This document shows positions 28,614-38,397 of a stretch of DNA of 64,000 bases, piece by piece. A model generated the notes under the pieces. It did no database searches. It saw only the letters and a list, made by a program, of their open reading frames with translations, and had not been told where the DNA came from. Numbering within the stretch: the stretch's first letter is position 1; every line of letters begins with the position of its first letter. The position numbers were made by a program, and so were the translations under genes. The stretch comes from CAWJTV01 sp963845695. Its GTDB lineage: Bacteria; Planctomycetota; Planctomycetia; Isosphaerales; Isosphaeraceae. The stretch covers positions 1-64,000 of the forward strand of contig CAWJTQ010000010.1 of NCBI GenBank assembly GCA_963845695.1. Direction: 5' to 3'.

Positions 28614-30263
28614 CTACCGGGCGATGCCGCGGACCTGCGGGCCTTCAATGCGACCGAGGGCCCAGCGCGCCTCGGACCGGACCGCTGGCCGCGGGTCCTT
28701 CAGGGCCTTCACCAGCGCCGGTACCGCCGGCTTCGCCATCGGCCCCAGCCGGCCGAGCTCCGACGCGGCATCATGACCGACGGTGCACCCCGGAGTCTCG
28801 ATCAAGCTGGCCAAGGCGGCCAGCGCCTCCGGGTTACCCTCCGCGCCGATCCGGGCGAGGGCCGCCGTTGACAGGATCCCCGGCGAGCCCGGTGCGGCGT
28901 AGATCCGCGAGGCCCGGCGGTCGACCTCGTCCGCCGTCCGGATGATGTCCGCGAGGACCGGGATCGCCTCAGCGGCACCAGGGCCGAATTCGCCGAGGAC
29001 CAGGATTACAAAGCGTCTCCGATCCGGGTCCCCGTTCGGCTCTTGGAGCATCGCAACGAGATCGTGGACCGACCGCCGCTCGACCGACGCGCCCAGGCCC
29101 TTCAAGGCCCGGACGCCGGACGCGATGAGCGACGTATCGTCCCGGAAGATCTTCGCGATGGTTCCCGGGCGCCTTTGATATTCGCGGAGCCATAACCACC
29201 AGTGCAGGAGTCTCTGTTCAACCATGCCGTCGGCGCCCGGCGCGGTGATGGCCCGCAACACCGCCGGGGCATCGACCGGTTCCGCGATCGGCTCCAGCAG
29301 GTTCATCGCGATCCCGCGACGGATGTGGTCGCCGTCGCGGAGGAAGTCCAGCAAGATCGACCTGGCGACCGCCCTCCCGTTCCTGAGCCGGGGTAGCAGC
29401 AGCGCTGCCTCGTACGATCGCGGCGAGCCCAGGCCGCGGAGATCGCGGGCCAGTTGGGCGACGGCCCTCGCCTGCGCTGTGCGATCGAGCTTCGCCAGGA
29501 CGTCCGCGACCCGCTGGCGATCCCGGAACTCGCCCAGGGCTTCCGGCCACTCGCTCTGGCGATCGAACCGCTCGTCGGCCAGCACCGCGAGCAGGGCCCC
29601 GGCCGGCTCGGGGCTTGATGGGTCAGACCAGGCCGCGACCGCGAAGAGGGCCTCGAGCGCCACCGCACGCACCCAGTCCTCCCGGGTCTTCAAGCATTCA
29701 CCAGGGAATCGAATCTGTCCGGCATGCGCGAGCTCGACCTTACTCTCGGGGCGACGCGGAGACTTCAGGGCCTTCCTCAGCAGCGGCACGAACGCCGTCG
29801 GATCGGGTCGGATCAGCTTCAGGGCGTCGATGGGGTCGTTATAGTTGAGGCCCCCGTCCGACAGGGTGCATCCCTCCGGTGGGTCGGCGAGTCCCGATGT
29901 CACGGGCCGCCGCCAATGCCACTTTTGCGGCACGGGCGTCGCCTCGATCTGTTCGGCCAGGATCGGCAGCAGGCGCGGCGACCGTGAGCCGAGCCGGACC
30001 AGGGAATACATGGCGTTGGCCCGGACCTGCGGATCGGGGTCGTCCAGGGCCGAGTCCAGTGCCCCGACGGCGAATGCGGCCCGCGGGCCGAGCAGGCCGA
30101 TCCGGAGAGCGGCCTGGGCCCGGTCCCGGGCATCGCCGGCCCGGAGCTGCTCAATCAGCCGGTCAACCGGGCTGCGGTCGGCCCCCAGGCCCACCGCGCA
30201 GGCGGCCACGACGATCATCAGGGTTGGGAGCCGCCGGAGCCTCGGGGTGCGGGGGATCGCCAT
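28614..30263 (-). CDS. Secreted HEAT-repeat protein
   Basis: The product is 549 aa. The start at 30263 opens a signal peptide (MAIPRTPRLRRLPTLMIVVAACAVGLG). The rest is helical repeats of HEAT type, for example ALDSALDDPDPQVRANAMYSLVRLG near 70 and VPALVKALKDPRPAVRSEARWALG at the very end, with more divergent units between. Such proteins are scaffolds; no enzyme domain is present. It converges on uvrA with a 40-bp gap. An upstream in-frame start at 30341 would bury the signal peptide and is rejected. Confidence 0.75.
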   Translation of the reverse strand: MAIPRTPRLRRLPTLMIVVAACAVGLGADRSPVDRLIEQLRAGDARDRAQAALRIGLLGPRAAFAVGALDSALDDPDPQVRANAMYSLVRLGSRSPRLLPILAEQIEATPVPQKWHWRRPVTSGLADPPEGCTLSDGGLNYNDPIDALKLIRPDPTAFVPLLRKALKSPRRPESKVELAHAGQIRFPGECLKTREDWVRAVALEALFAVAAWSDPSSPEPAGALLAVLADERFDRQSEWPEALGEFRDRQRVADVLAKLDRTAQARAVAQLARDLRGLGSPRSYEAALLLPRLRNGRAVARSILLDFLRDGDHIRRGIAMNLLEPIAEPVDAPAVLRAITAPGADGMVEQRLLHWWLWLREYQRRPGTIAKIFRDDTSLIASGVRALKGLGASVERRSVHDLVAMLQEPNGDPDRRRFVILVLGEFGPGAAEAIPVLADIIRTADEVDRRASRIYAAPGSPGILSTAALARIGAEGNPEALAALASLIETPGCTVGHDAASELGRLGPMAKPAVPALVKALKDPRPAVRSEARWALGRIEGPQVRGIAR

Positions 30264-30337
30264 CGGTAGGGCCTCGCAATGGATCGAATGATCGAAGGAA
30301 GAGGGCTTCTCTTCCTCTGGCCGTTGCGAGGCCCGCC

Positions 30338-30442
30338 TCATCCGCAGGGCTTTCCGAACGGCATTCGATAGCCCGCCGACCGGAAGTTATCCGAGGCGAA
30401 CGCCTCGGTCAATCCCAGCCGTCGCATCACGACGAACGAGAC
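30338..30442 (-). pseudogene. C-terminal fragment of a VapC-like PIN-domain toxin
   Basis: The minus-strand frame ending at 30338 contains SFVVMRRLGLTEAFASDNF followed by RSAGYRMPF. This matches the last helix and strand of PIN-domain VapC toxins (SFvlMreLGi.eALttD.hF.qAGF). The N-terminal catalytic part and any VapB antitoxin are missing, so I read it as a relic. The rest of the 336-bp gap between the HEAT and DUF2252 genes holds nothing recognisable. An AAGGAG-preceded ATG near 30508 opens only a 25-codon frame. Confidence 0.55.
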
Positions 30443-30599
30443 AGGGGCGACGCTCCCGGCATTCGCCCCTTCGGTCTGCGCATGCAGTCCCAGTGCCAGT
30501 TCATTTCTCCTTCCTGGGGGCACAATGAGTGCCAGGGTTCGACCCGGAGTCCGCGAAGTCCGCGCGGGATTGGCGTTGTTGGGCTCTGGCCGCTACGAA

Positions 30600-32033
30600 T
30601 CAAACGGCATCATCCGTTCGGGCTTCGATTCTCCCCTCCCGCACGGCCTTCGTGAAGCATTCGTAATCGCGCTCAACCTGATCGACATAAGTCATTGCAA
30701 AAGCCGTGATGGCTTGATCAAACGTATCGGCCTTGCCGAGGTAGCCGCTGATCAAAGCGGGTTCACCCGAACGAGCGTGGGCGCGCGCGAGCGTGCCCCC
30801 GCACCATTCGGCGAAGACGACCATCTTGGCCATCTTGAAGTTTTCGATCGGGAATTTGAGCTTCAAGTCCCTCAACTGGCGGACGTAGAAATGCCGGCCG
30901 GTGCTGTCCTGCGTCCAGCCGAGGAAGATGTCGCTCGCCGATTGCATGAGTCGGTGCCCTGTCACGACCCGTTGCCCGTGGTTGGGATAAACACTCGGAC
31001 CCGCATAGGCCTCCAGGACCGAGGGGCGTGCCTCCTTGATCTGGAGAAAGAGAGGGTCCTTTTCGCCCGCCATCAGCAGCGCGACGCTACAGACGGTGCC
31101 GACGCTGCCGACCCCTACCACCTTGATCGCCTTGTCTTTGAGGGCATAACGGTCCAGGAGGACACGCCGGTCGTCCGGCAACGATTCGCGGTAGAAGGAG
31201 AAGACTTCCTCGATCGAGGCATAGAATTCGTCCTCTCCGCGCTCCAGGTGGTGGTAGATGAACGGCGGGTTGTCTTTGATGGTCGGGGTCTCGCCCGACT
31301 GATCGGCGAGCTTGGGGAAAACGTCCTCAACGATGCAGACCTTCTTTGCCTTGGCCAGGAGCTTTCGAGTCCGCGCACGGATGTCGGCGTCATCGATAGC
31401 CGCGACGAGCTTCTTGGCGTCAAATCGAGCATACCACACGTCCAGGGCCCGCATCGTGCTGAACTGGGCCATGGCCTCGCGGTACGAGCGGACGCACGTC
31501 AGGACGACATCGCGGGCGACCTTGTCACCGAAACCGTTCGTTCGGCATGCGAGGATAAAGCTGGTGGCCAACCGTTTGACGTCCCACTCCCACGGCGCCG
31601 GAAGCGTTTCATCCAGGTCATGAATATCGAAGATGATCCGCCGCTCGGGTGTGGCAAAGCAGCGGAAATTGCCCAGGTGCGCATCGCCGCAAGCCTGCAC
31701 GCGAATCCCCGTGCTGGGTGTGCCGGCCAAGTCCACCGCCATGTTGAGCGCCGTCCCGCGATAGAATGTGAACGGCGACGGCAGCATTCGGCCGTGGCGC
31801 AAGGGGATCAGCTCAGGGATTCGTCCACGGTTGCCTTCCTCGACCAGCCGAACCGGGTCCGGTCGGTTGACCGGCGCACTCCAGACGGCGTGAGAGTTGC
31901 GCGGACATCGTTTCCGCATGGCCTCACCGCGCGCGATCAACTCGGCCCGCGCAGGGCGCGTCGCGAAGGTCCGGAGTGATTCGACGGAGGGCCGTTGCAA
32001 GTCGCCAGAGAGCGATTCGAGGATTTTGTTCAT
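30600..32033 (-). CDS. DUF2252 family protein
   Basis: The product is 477 aa, the normal family length. DUF2252 motifs are clear: RMLPSPFTFYRGTALNMAVDL near 82, then CGDAHLGNFRCFATPERRII, then FDIHDLDETLPAPWEWDVKRL near 136-156. Later blocks are VVGVGSVGTVC and GHRLMQSASDIFLGW. The fold is kinase/phosphotransferase-like (the GDAHLGNF and DIHDLDE motifs resemble catalytic and metal-binding segments), but the substrate is unknown. It is transcribed alone. Start ATG 32033 is the only good option; residues MNKILESLSG follow. Confidence 0.88.
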   Translation of the reverse strand: MNKILESLSGDLQRPSVESLRTFATRPARAELIARGEAMRKRCPRNSHAVWSAPVNRPDPVRLVEEGNRGRIPELIPLRHGRMLPSPFTFYRGTALNMAVDLAGTPSTGIRVQACGDAHLGNFRCFATPERRIIFDIHDLDETLPAPWEWDVKRLATSFILACRTNGFGDKVARDVVLTCVRSYREAMAQFSTMRALDVWYARFDAKKLVAAIDDADIRARTRKLLAKAKKVCIVEDVFPKLADQSGETPTIKDNPPFIYHHLERGEDEFYASIEEVFSFYRESLPDDRRVLLDRYALKDKAIKVVGVGSVGTVCSVALLMAGEKDPLFLQIKEARPSVLEAYAGPSVYPNHGQRVVTGHRLMQSASDIFLGWTQDSTGRHFYVRQLRDLKLKFPIENFKMAKMVVFAEWCGGTLARAHARSGEPALISGYLGKADTFDQAITAFAMTYVDQVERDYECFTKAVREGRIEARTDDAV

Positions 32034-32434
32034 TTATCCACCAAACGACGACGGATAGCGGCGGCGGCGAAGGTTTGAAACGAGGAGCCGTGCGTCAATC
32101 GCGCGAGCACGGATCTGTGGGGGTCTGGGTGGGAAAACCACCCAGACCTACCCGGCGTCCCGTAGTCCCTGAACTTCGGGGTGGCAGGACATGACAAACT
32201 CAAGCACTTTCTCGGCCCTCGCAATCTCTCCAGATCCTTCAGTCTGCGTTCAGAACTAGGGATGTCCCTTTTGTCACCCCTCCCCGTCGATAGTTCACCT
32301 ACTGCCCATGTGATCGTACCTCGTTCGGAGGTGGTGTATCTCCATGGGACGCTTTATAATTATCGTAGCCACGCTGGCCGTTCAACGGTTCGTCCTGTCT
32401 GCCATGGCGGGCACTTGGTGATCGAAAGGCTACC
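32034..32434. other. Divergent intergenic region
   Basis: A 401-bp gap between the DUF2252 gene (minus) and the ATPase gene (plus). No gene is supported. It contains the promoter candidate listed next. Confidence 0.5.
32332..32360 (+). promoter_or_regulatory. Candidate promoter of the AAA ATPase gene
   Basis: A perfect -10 hexamer TATAAT lies at 32355-32360 in an AT-rich patch, 75 bp before the ATG. The hexamer 17 bp upstream (TGGTGT) is a poor -35, so the call rests on the -10 and position. Confidence 0.4.
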
Positions 32435-33979
32435 ATGTTGACCCGGTTGAAAGTCTCGGGATTCAAGAATCTCGTTGATGTTGATGTTCGATTTAGCGCT
32501 TTCACCTGTATCGCCGGTGCGAACGGAGTAGGAAAGTCGAATCTCTTCGATGCCATTGGCTTCTTGAGCGCGCTGGCCGAGTCGCCGCTCATGGAGGCGG
32601 CGAAATCAATCCGCGAAGGTCGAACGGCCGATGTCGCCCATCTCTTTCATCGCGTCGGCGGACGCCACGACGAGATCATGTCGTTCACGGCCGAAATGAT
32701 CATCCCGAAATCGGGGGCTGACGACCTCGGCCAAGAGGCCCTGGCCACCATTACTTTCCTGCGCTATTCCCTCGAGCTGGCCCTGCGGAAGACCGACGGA
32801 AGTGTCTCCTCCGGTGGACTCGAACTTCGCAAGGAAGAACTCACGCATATTAATATTACAAACGCCAATCAGCACTTGCTGTTTCCTTCCACGAAGGAAT
32901 GGCGTCAATCCGCCTTGCAAGGGCGTCGAACGATACCGTTCATCTCTACTCCTCCGCAAGAACGTAAGATTATCCAGTTGCACCAGGATCGCGGAGGAAG
33001 TGGTGGCGGTCGGCCCGCCCCGTTTCTCGCCTCGACGCTCCCCCGAACGGTCCTCTCGTCGGTAAACGCTGCGGAAACCCGAACCGCCGTACTCGCGCGA
33101 CGGGAGATGCAATCATGGCGTCGTTTGCAGCTCGAACCCGCCGCGCTGCGCGAACCCGACACGTTCGCGACCCCTCCCCGGCTCGGGAACGATGGGTCGC
33201 ATCTCGCGGCCACACTTTTCCATCTCGCCCACGGCGGCGCAGGGCCCTTGGTTCGACCCTCGGAACACGCTTCCGAGCCTGATCCCTCGACCATTTACGC
33301 CCGAGTCGCCAATCGTCTCACGGACCTCATCGACGATGTCCGCGAGGTGGGTGTCGAAGTCGATCCTCAACGCGAGCTCTGGACTCTGTTCGCAAGTGGG
33401 AAAGATGGCACCAAGCATTCCGCCCGGGCGCTGTCGGACGGGACTCTCCGCTTCCTCGCCCTGGCGGTCATGGAGCTCGACCCCGTCGCCCAAGGAGTAC
33501 TCTGTCTGGAGGAGCCCGAGAACGGAATCCATCCAGAACGCATCCCTGCGATGCTCAGGCTCCTCAAAGAGATCGCCACCGCTACCGACGATCCGATCGG
33601 ACCGGACAATCCACTTCGACAGGTCATCATCAATACCCACTCACCGGCGGTTGTCAGGGAAGTTGACGACGATTCTCTGCTCTTCGCCCAGCTTCGCGAG
33701 AATGTCAGAGACGGCCAACGATTCCAGAGTGTCCATTTCGCCTGTCTGCCTGACACATGGCGCACTACTGGGAGTGAACCCTCCGAAGAGATCAACAAGG
33801 GTGACATTCTCGTCTATCTGAGCGGTCCACGCCCCGCAAGCGATCTGGTTTCCGATGCCGACCGTTCGCCTTCACCAAACGGCCACTCCACGCCGGCGAA
33901 AACGCTCCCAAAAAGTCGTCGTGTATCCGATCGCCCGGATTTACAACGACTTCTGCATTTTGGTGATGATTCAGAATGA
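32435..33979 (+). CDS. AAA family ATPase (AAA_21/OLD-like, SMC-type head)
   Basis: The product is 514 aa. The N-terminus reads MLTRLKVSGFKNLVDVDV, then Walker A GANGVGKSN at 29-37. The C-terminal half has the ABC/SMC-like signature region SDGTLRFLAL, then Walker B LCLEEPENGIHP near 353-364, and the NTHSPAVV switch. The middle is a long insert. Relatives occur in phage-defence pairs (an ATPase with a TOPRIM or DUF4276 nuclease partner), but no nuclease domain is present. The downstream side is occupied by an insertion sequence 16 bp later, so a partner could have been displaced or never existed. The last 60 residues are polar and poorly conserved in appearance. Confidence 0.75.
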   Translation: MLTRLKVSGFKNLVDVDVRFSAFTCIAGANGVGKSNLFDAIGFLSALAESPLMEAAKSIREGRTADVAHLFHRVGGRHDEIMSFTAEMIIPKSGADDLGQEALATITFLRYSLELALRKTDGSVSSGGLELRKEELTHINITNANQHLLFPSTKEWRQSALQGRRTIPFISTPPQERKIIQLHQDRGGSGGGRPAPFLASTLPRTVLSSVNAAETRTAVLARREMQSWRRLQLEPAALREPDTFATPPRLGNDGSHLAATLFHLAHGGAGPLVRPSEHASEPDPSTIYARVANRLTDLIDDVREVGVEVDPQRELWTLFASGKDGTKHSARALSDGTLRFLALAVMELDPVAQGVLCLEEPENGIHPERIPAMLRLLKEIATATDDPIGPDNPLRQVIINTHSPAVVREVDDDSLLFAQLRENVRDGQRFQSVHFACLPDTWRTTGSEPSEEINKGDILVYLSGPRPASDLVSDADRSPSPNGHSTPAKTLPKSRRVSDRPDLQRLLHFGDDSE

Positions 33980-33995
33980 AATCACTTCGGTTCAC

Positions 33996-34020
33996 GGGTC
34001 CGATCCCAAAAAGCGGCGAC
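33996..34020 (+). repeat. Left terminal inverted repeat of the IS
   Basis: It reads GGGTCCGATCCCAAAAAGCG, followed by GCGAC. Its GATCC-N-AAAA-N-GCGG core matches the complement of the right end (14 of 18 positions). Confidence 0.7.
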
Positions 34021-34104
34021 AGAATGTCCTGAACTTGGCTCAGATAGCCAGAGACATCCACGAGGAGCAACACGGACCGGGGTCTCACCTGGAAGGGGCC
34101 AGCG

Positions 34105-35734
34105 ATGGAAGTGCACCTGGATTTGGACGAGTCAACCCTGGCACCAAACCAGGGAACGGGGAAGCGGCGACGTCCCGCAGGTCGCCTGGCGCCGTCACCG
34201 GCCGAGGTCGCCGACCAAACCGGACGATTGTTGGTTGAACGCGAGCCCGAGTGGCTGGGGCGGCTGGCCGCCGACCCGGCCAGCTTCGCCGCCGTGGAAC
34301 GCGAGGTGCACGAGCAGGCGCGGCGACAGGCCGACCTCTACGTCGCCGGGCTCTTGGCCAAGGCCAGTGAGCTCCCGGAGACAGCCGACCACGTCGACAC
34401 GGTCATCGCCGCGGCCGAGGTCCCGTTGCGCCCGGTTGAAAAAAAAGGCGCCCCTGATCGTGCGGCTCCTGGGGGGCCTGGCGATCACGGTGATGACCCT
34501 GTATTGCTCGCCGCGGGGACGGACCGGCAAGGGACGCGGTTGCGAAGGCGGTGGGCTTTACCCGGAATTGGCGGCTTACCGGTTCAGCGAGGGTTGCAGT
34601 CCCAACGTGCAGGCGGAAGTCGGCCGGCAGGTCGGTCTGTTGCCGATCGAACAGGCTCGGGCGGAGTTGGCTCGTCGCGGTCTGGAACTGGACGAGAAAG
34701 CCATCGGGCGGATCGCGGCCGAGTTGGGGGCCCAGATGCTGGCCACGCGCACCCGGGATCTGCTACGGTTTCGTCGCGGCGAACTTCCGGCCGGCAGCGA
34801 GTTCGCGGGCCAGAGTATCGGGGTCGGGATCGACGGGGGTCGGGTCCGTGTGCGAACCGTGATCGAGACCGTGCTCGTCAGCGGCAAACGGAAACGGAAG
34901 AAGTTCCGGATCGCGTGGCGCGAGCCCAAGGTCGTGATCCTCTTCGAACTGGATCAGAAGGGGCGCATGGTCAAGGGGAGCCGACCCGTCATCGATGGCA
35001 CTCTGCAGGGACCCGATGCCTTGATCGAATTGGTCGCGTTCCATTTGCACCGACTGGGTGCCGCCCGGGCCAACGTGGTGACCTTCGTGGCCGACGGCGC
35101 CCCGTGGATCTGGGCCAGGCTGGATTGGGTGATCGCCCAGGTCAAGCTGGACCCGATCCGTGTGGTCGAGGTGCTCGATTGGTGTCACGGCGTGCATCAT
35201 CTGAGCCTGGCATTGGCGGCGCTGGGTCGGGCCGAAGAACGGCGTGGGGAGCTTTACAGCCGACTCCGGCGGCTTCTCAAAGCGGGCATGAGTCGCGACG
35301 TCATCGCCGAATGGGAGGTGTTGTCGGCGGGGCAGCCGGAAGATTCGGCCGTGTGGCGCGAGCTCGGCGATCTGACCAGGCACTCCGAGGCGGGACGATT
35401 GCGCTCCAATTGTTTCCGGTGCCGTGGCGTGCCCCTGGGAAGCGGCGCGATCGAAAGCACGATCCGACGAGTCATCAACCTTCGTCTCAAGGGCACGAGT
35501 ATTGACTGGACTGAAGAGAATGCGGAAGCCGTGTTCCAGCTCCGGGCCGCAGTGGTTTCGGGTCGGTGGGAAGAGATCGTGGACCACACGCGGGAGGCGA
35601 TGGCGAGAGACCGGCGAACCGACTGGCGTTGGTCGCCCCTGGAGTGCCTGGCCGACTTGAAAGCGATGGAAGACGAGGACGAGGAATCGACACAACCATC
35701 AACGAAGAAACACTCTAAGCGTACTGCCGCATGA
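34105..35734 (+). CDS. ISKra4-family transposase, two frames joined at an A8 run
   Basis: Frame one (from 34105) gives MEVHLDLDESTLAPNQG and continues to the run of eight A at 34439-34446. The second frame continues from this run as KKAPLIVRLLGGLAITVMTL. It then has GVGIDGGRVRVRTVIE (first acidic residue), VVTFVADGAPWIW and LDWCHGVHHLSLA (second), and PLGSGAIESTIRRVINLRLKG (last acidic residue). This is the DDE pattern of ISKra4-type transposases. The joined protein is about 540 aa. Loss of one A, by polymerase slippage in the A8 tract, gives exactly the right frame, so the shift may be programmed; a sequencing error is the alternative. Confidence 0.75.
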
Positions 35735-37818
35735 CCGCATTTTCGGATCACGCCCGTCGGTACCCGGCTGGCCGGTCCCGGCGCCCGCCAGATAGGCGCC
35801 AACCGTTGTCGTCAGGCCTCCCGGTGGCGTGCCGATCACGGTCAACTGGTAAGTCCCCTGAGACGGTAGTTGGTGTTTCAGCCGCAGGGTCACCGTCCGG
35901 GAAGCGGCATTGTATCGGGCGGAACGAATCGGGATCACGTGTTCTTTTTGGTCAGGCCCGGTCGAGACGAGGCTGTAGTTGGTCAGGGATTCGGCCAGGG
36001 CGAAGTCCAGCGGGAGGTTGAAGGTCAGTACCAAGGCGGTCGGCTTGCCATGGACGCCATGCTGCCCCAGACTCAGGACGGTCAGAGGGGGCTGCACCTG
36101 GAAGGCGCCGATATCAGGGGCCGAACCCTGGGGACGCGGGGCTCCCCGTTGATCGGTGGTGATCCCCGCAACCGGAGTCCCCGCGTTGAGGGCGGGGCTG
36201 CCGGGGAGCAAGGCTTGAGTGAAGGTCGGCCCGCCGTTGTTGGCCAGCGGGCCCAACAACGGGTCGGTATTGACGAGGTCGGTGGGAGCGAGGCTGATGG
36301 CGGGCGTGTCGGAGAAGATGTTGTACCCCAAGGAGACGAAGCTGCCCCCTGCGGCGACGTCGAGGTTTCCGCCCTGAGTATTCTGGTAGATACTATCGAT
36401 GGAGACGACCGAGGATGGAGATCCGGCGGTGGTCGCAATGCCACCGCCGCTGTTGGCCGAATTATCGGTTGCCGTGACGAAGGAGAGCGACGCGGTGCCG
36501 GAGTCGGCAATCGCGCCGGCGATGCCACTGCCGGCGGAGCCGCCGATGCTGCCGAGACCGCCCGTGGCCGTGTTGCCACTGAGCGTGGAGTTGTCGACCG
36601 ACAGCGTGCCGGAGTTCGAAATCCCGCCTCCACTGCCGTTGCCGCCATGGATGCCGTAACCGCCCTTGGCCGCGTTGCTACTGAGTGTGGAGTCGGTGAG
36701 GGACAGTGTGCCCGAGTTCGAAATCCCGCCCTCGATGCCGTTGTTGTCGTTACCGCCCATGGCCGTGTTGCTACTGAGCGTGGAGTCGGTGACGGACAAA
36801 GTGCCGGCGTTCTCGATCCCGCCTCCGCTGCCGATACTGGCTCCTTCGAGGCCAGTGGCACCCGTGGCCGAGTTGCCGCTGACCGTGCAGTCGGCGACCG
36901 ACATCGTGCCGGTGTTCTCGATCCCACCCCCACCGCCTTTGGCGCTTCCCAGGCCGGAGCCGCCTGTGGCCGAATTGCCGCTGACCGTGCAGTTGGTCAG
37001 CGACACCTTGCCGGAGTTCGCAACCCCGCCCCCGACACCCGGTGAGAGCTGACGGAGGGCGGAGCCGCCTGCGACCGAGTTGCCACTGACCGTGCAGTTG
37101 GCCAGCGACAGCTTACCGGTGTTGTCGATCCCGCCCCCGATACCGGTGCCGCTGTAGTTATCGCCGCCATAGCCGCCTGCGGCCGAGTTGCCGCTGATCG
37201 TGCACCCGGTCAGCGACAGCATGCCGGAGTTGTCGATCCCGCCCCCGCTGCCGTTGCCGCCGGGGAGTATTTGCCGGTGGAAGTGGAGCCTGTGACCGAG
37301 TTGCCGCTGATCCGGGCGTTGACGACCGACAGCGATCCGGCGTTATCGATCCCGCCGCCAGCGACGGCGCTCCCGCCCGTGATGGTCAAGCCCGAGATCG
37401 TCACCTTGGCGCGGCTTGATACGGTGAAGATGCGGAACGCGGGCGTCGCCAGGTCGCTACTACGGGCCACCGTCAGCACCGAGGGCCCTGGCCCGCAGAT
37501 CGCGATATCGGTGGACAGGACCGGCAAGGCACGGGTTAGCGTGATCGTCCCTTTCAGCGAGTGGGCAAAGGTGATGGTATCGTGGTTCGAAGCCCGGTTG
37601 GCCATCTCGATCGCGGCCCGGAGCGTGCCGGCACCCGCATTGAGCAAACTCGTGACCCGGATCGTGGCGGGCACGACACGGCTCTCCAGCGGCTCGACGC
37701 TCCATACCAGTGCCGAGCGTCGGCGAGCTCCCGAAAAACACCGGCCTACGAAGGCTGAGCCCAACATCCGGCGCATGGCCGACCGGAATCCTCCCAATGG
37801 GTGACCGTCGCGATTCAT
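35699..37818 (-). CDS. Secreted right-handed beta-helix protein, truncated by the IS (frameshift near 37265)
   Basis: The restored product is about 705 aa. The N-terminus contains LESRVVPAT, the planctomycete LEPR-XLL-type export signal, after a basic leader. It is followed by ITVT-like strands (TLRAAIEMANR) and a long series of about 35-residue units built on SGNSATGG-SGGGIxNxGTLSLxxCTVSGN. These form a parallel beta-helix. Near 37265 the frame shifts by one base between the first unit and the rest. The C-terminus carries a choice-of-anchor-type NTDPLLGPLANNGGPT segment, then a beta-sandwich-like domain, and is cut by the insertion sequence at 35755. The final 19 residues are IS-derived. Probably a large cell-surface protein; function unknown. 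Confidence 0.75.
35731..35755 (-). repeat. Right terminal inverted repeat of the IS
   Basis: On the minus strand it begins GGGCGTGATCCGAAAATGCG, matching the left end's GATCC-N-AAAA-N-GCGG core. Confidence 0.7.
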
Positions 37819-38283
37819 GAGTGCACATCCCTTCGTGTAGAGAGGAGACTTCCCGATCAGCCTCTATTCCAAAACACCACTTCCGAGAAGGCGATCGAGA
37901 ACCCGTGATTAACGTCGAAGCTAATAATTAATCGATGTGAATATATCACGTGATTTGTAGTCGGCCTGGCCGCATCATGCCACTCGAGGGTCGTCGCGAT
38001 CCTGACGAACCTCCCGATCGAGGAGGAATTGCGTGCGCCGATTCGTAGGGGCGCAGACCCTGCGGGCGAAGGACTCGATCAGGGGATCGTAGCTCGGTTG
38101 CAGGAGGGAACGGTGGCTTGCTGGGCCATCGTTGAGGCGTGGGAACATGCTGCCGTCTCCGCGAAACCTGAGGGGAATGTAACCCTCGGGGAGCCCTTGC
38201 GTGCGGCAGCCGTTTCCGCGGAGGCGGGATCGTCCGTCACGGGATGATTCCGCATGATCTGACCTTCAGCCGGGCCAAGGCAT

Positions 38284-38319
38284 AAAAAAACCCCATCCCT
38301 GCGAAATCGCAAGGCGGGG
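38284..38319 (-). terminator. Intrinsic terminator of the small RNA
   Basis: On the minus strand CCCCGCCTTGCG pairs with CGCAGGG-A-TGGGG around an ATTT loop: 12 pairs with a single bulged A, followed by seven T. Confidence 0.88.
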
Positions 38320-38362
38320 CAACCTTAGCCGGGGGTCGAGTTGCCCATCACGAGCAACCTAA
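38284..38362 (-). ncRNA. Candidate small RNA, about 75-80 nt, unassigned family
   Basis: A near-consensus promoter is followed within 90 nt by a strong intrinsic terminator, leaving no room for a protein. Between them GTTGC and GCAAC form a short hairpin, and GGTTGC occurs twice. It ends 465 bp before the beta-helix gene on the same strand, so it could be a free sRNA or a terminated leader. No Rfam family is recognised by eye. The transcript start is estimated from the -10 element. Confidence 0.65.
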
Positions 38363-38368
38363 GTGTCG

Positions 38369-38397
38369 ATGTTATTGGCCAGACACTCTCATGTCAA
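38369..38397 (-). promoter_or_regulatory. Sigma-70-type promoter of the small RNA
   Basis: On the minus strand the -35 is a perfect TTGACA (38392-38397), the spacer is exactly 17 bp and the -10 is TAACAT (38369-38374). A transcript would start near 38360. Confidence 0.75.

Larger units (their letters stand above)
33996..35755 (+). mobile_element. ISKra4-like insertion sequence, 1.76 kb
   Basis: The element has imperfect terminal inverted repeats starting with GGG at both ends and one transposase gene in two overlapping frames. The right end lies inside the beta-helix gene on the minus strand: its last residues, GRDPKMR, are translated from the IS terminus. So the insertion truncated that gene. 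A direct target duplication is not obvious. Family assignment is from transposase sequence and the GGG ends, by memory only. Confidence 0.75.

Noticed and set aside
32435..33979. OLD-type nuclease
   Set aside because: Only the ATPase head is present; no TOPRIM acidic motifs are seen in the C-terminus.
36399..37052. Plus-strand frames rich in Pro/Val (VLPLSVEL repeats)
   Set aside because: They are the antisense reading of the beta-helix repeats.
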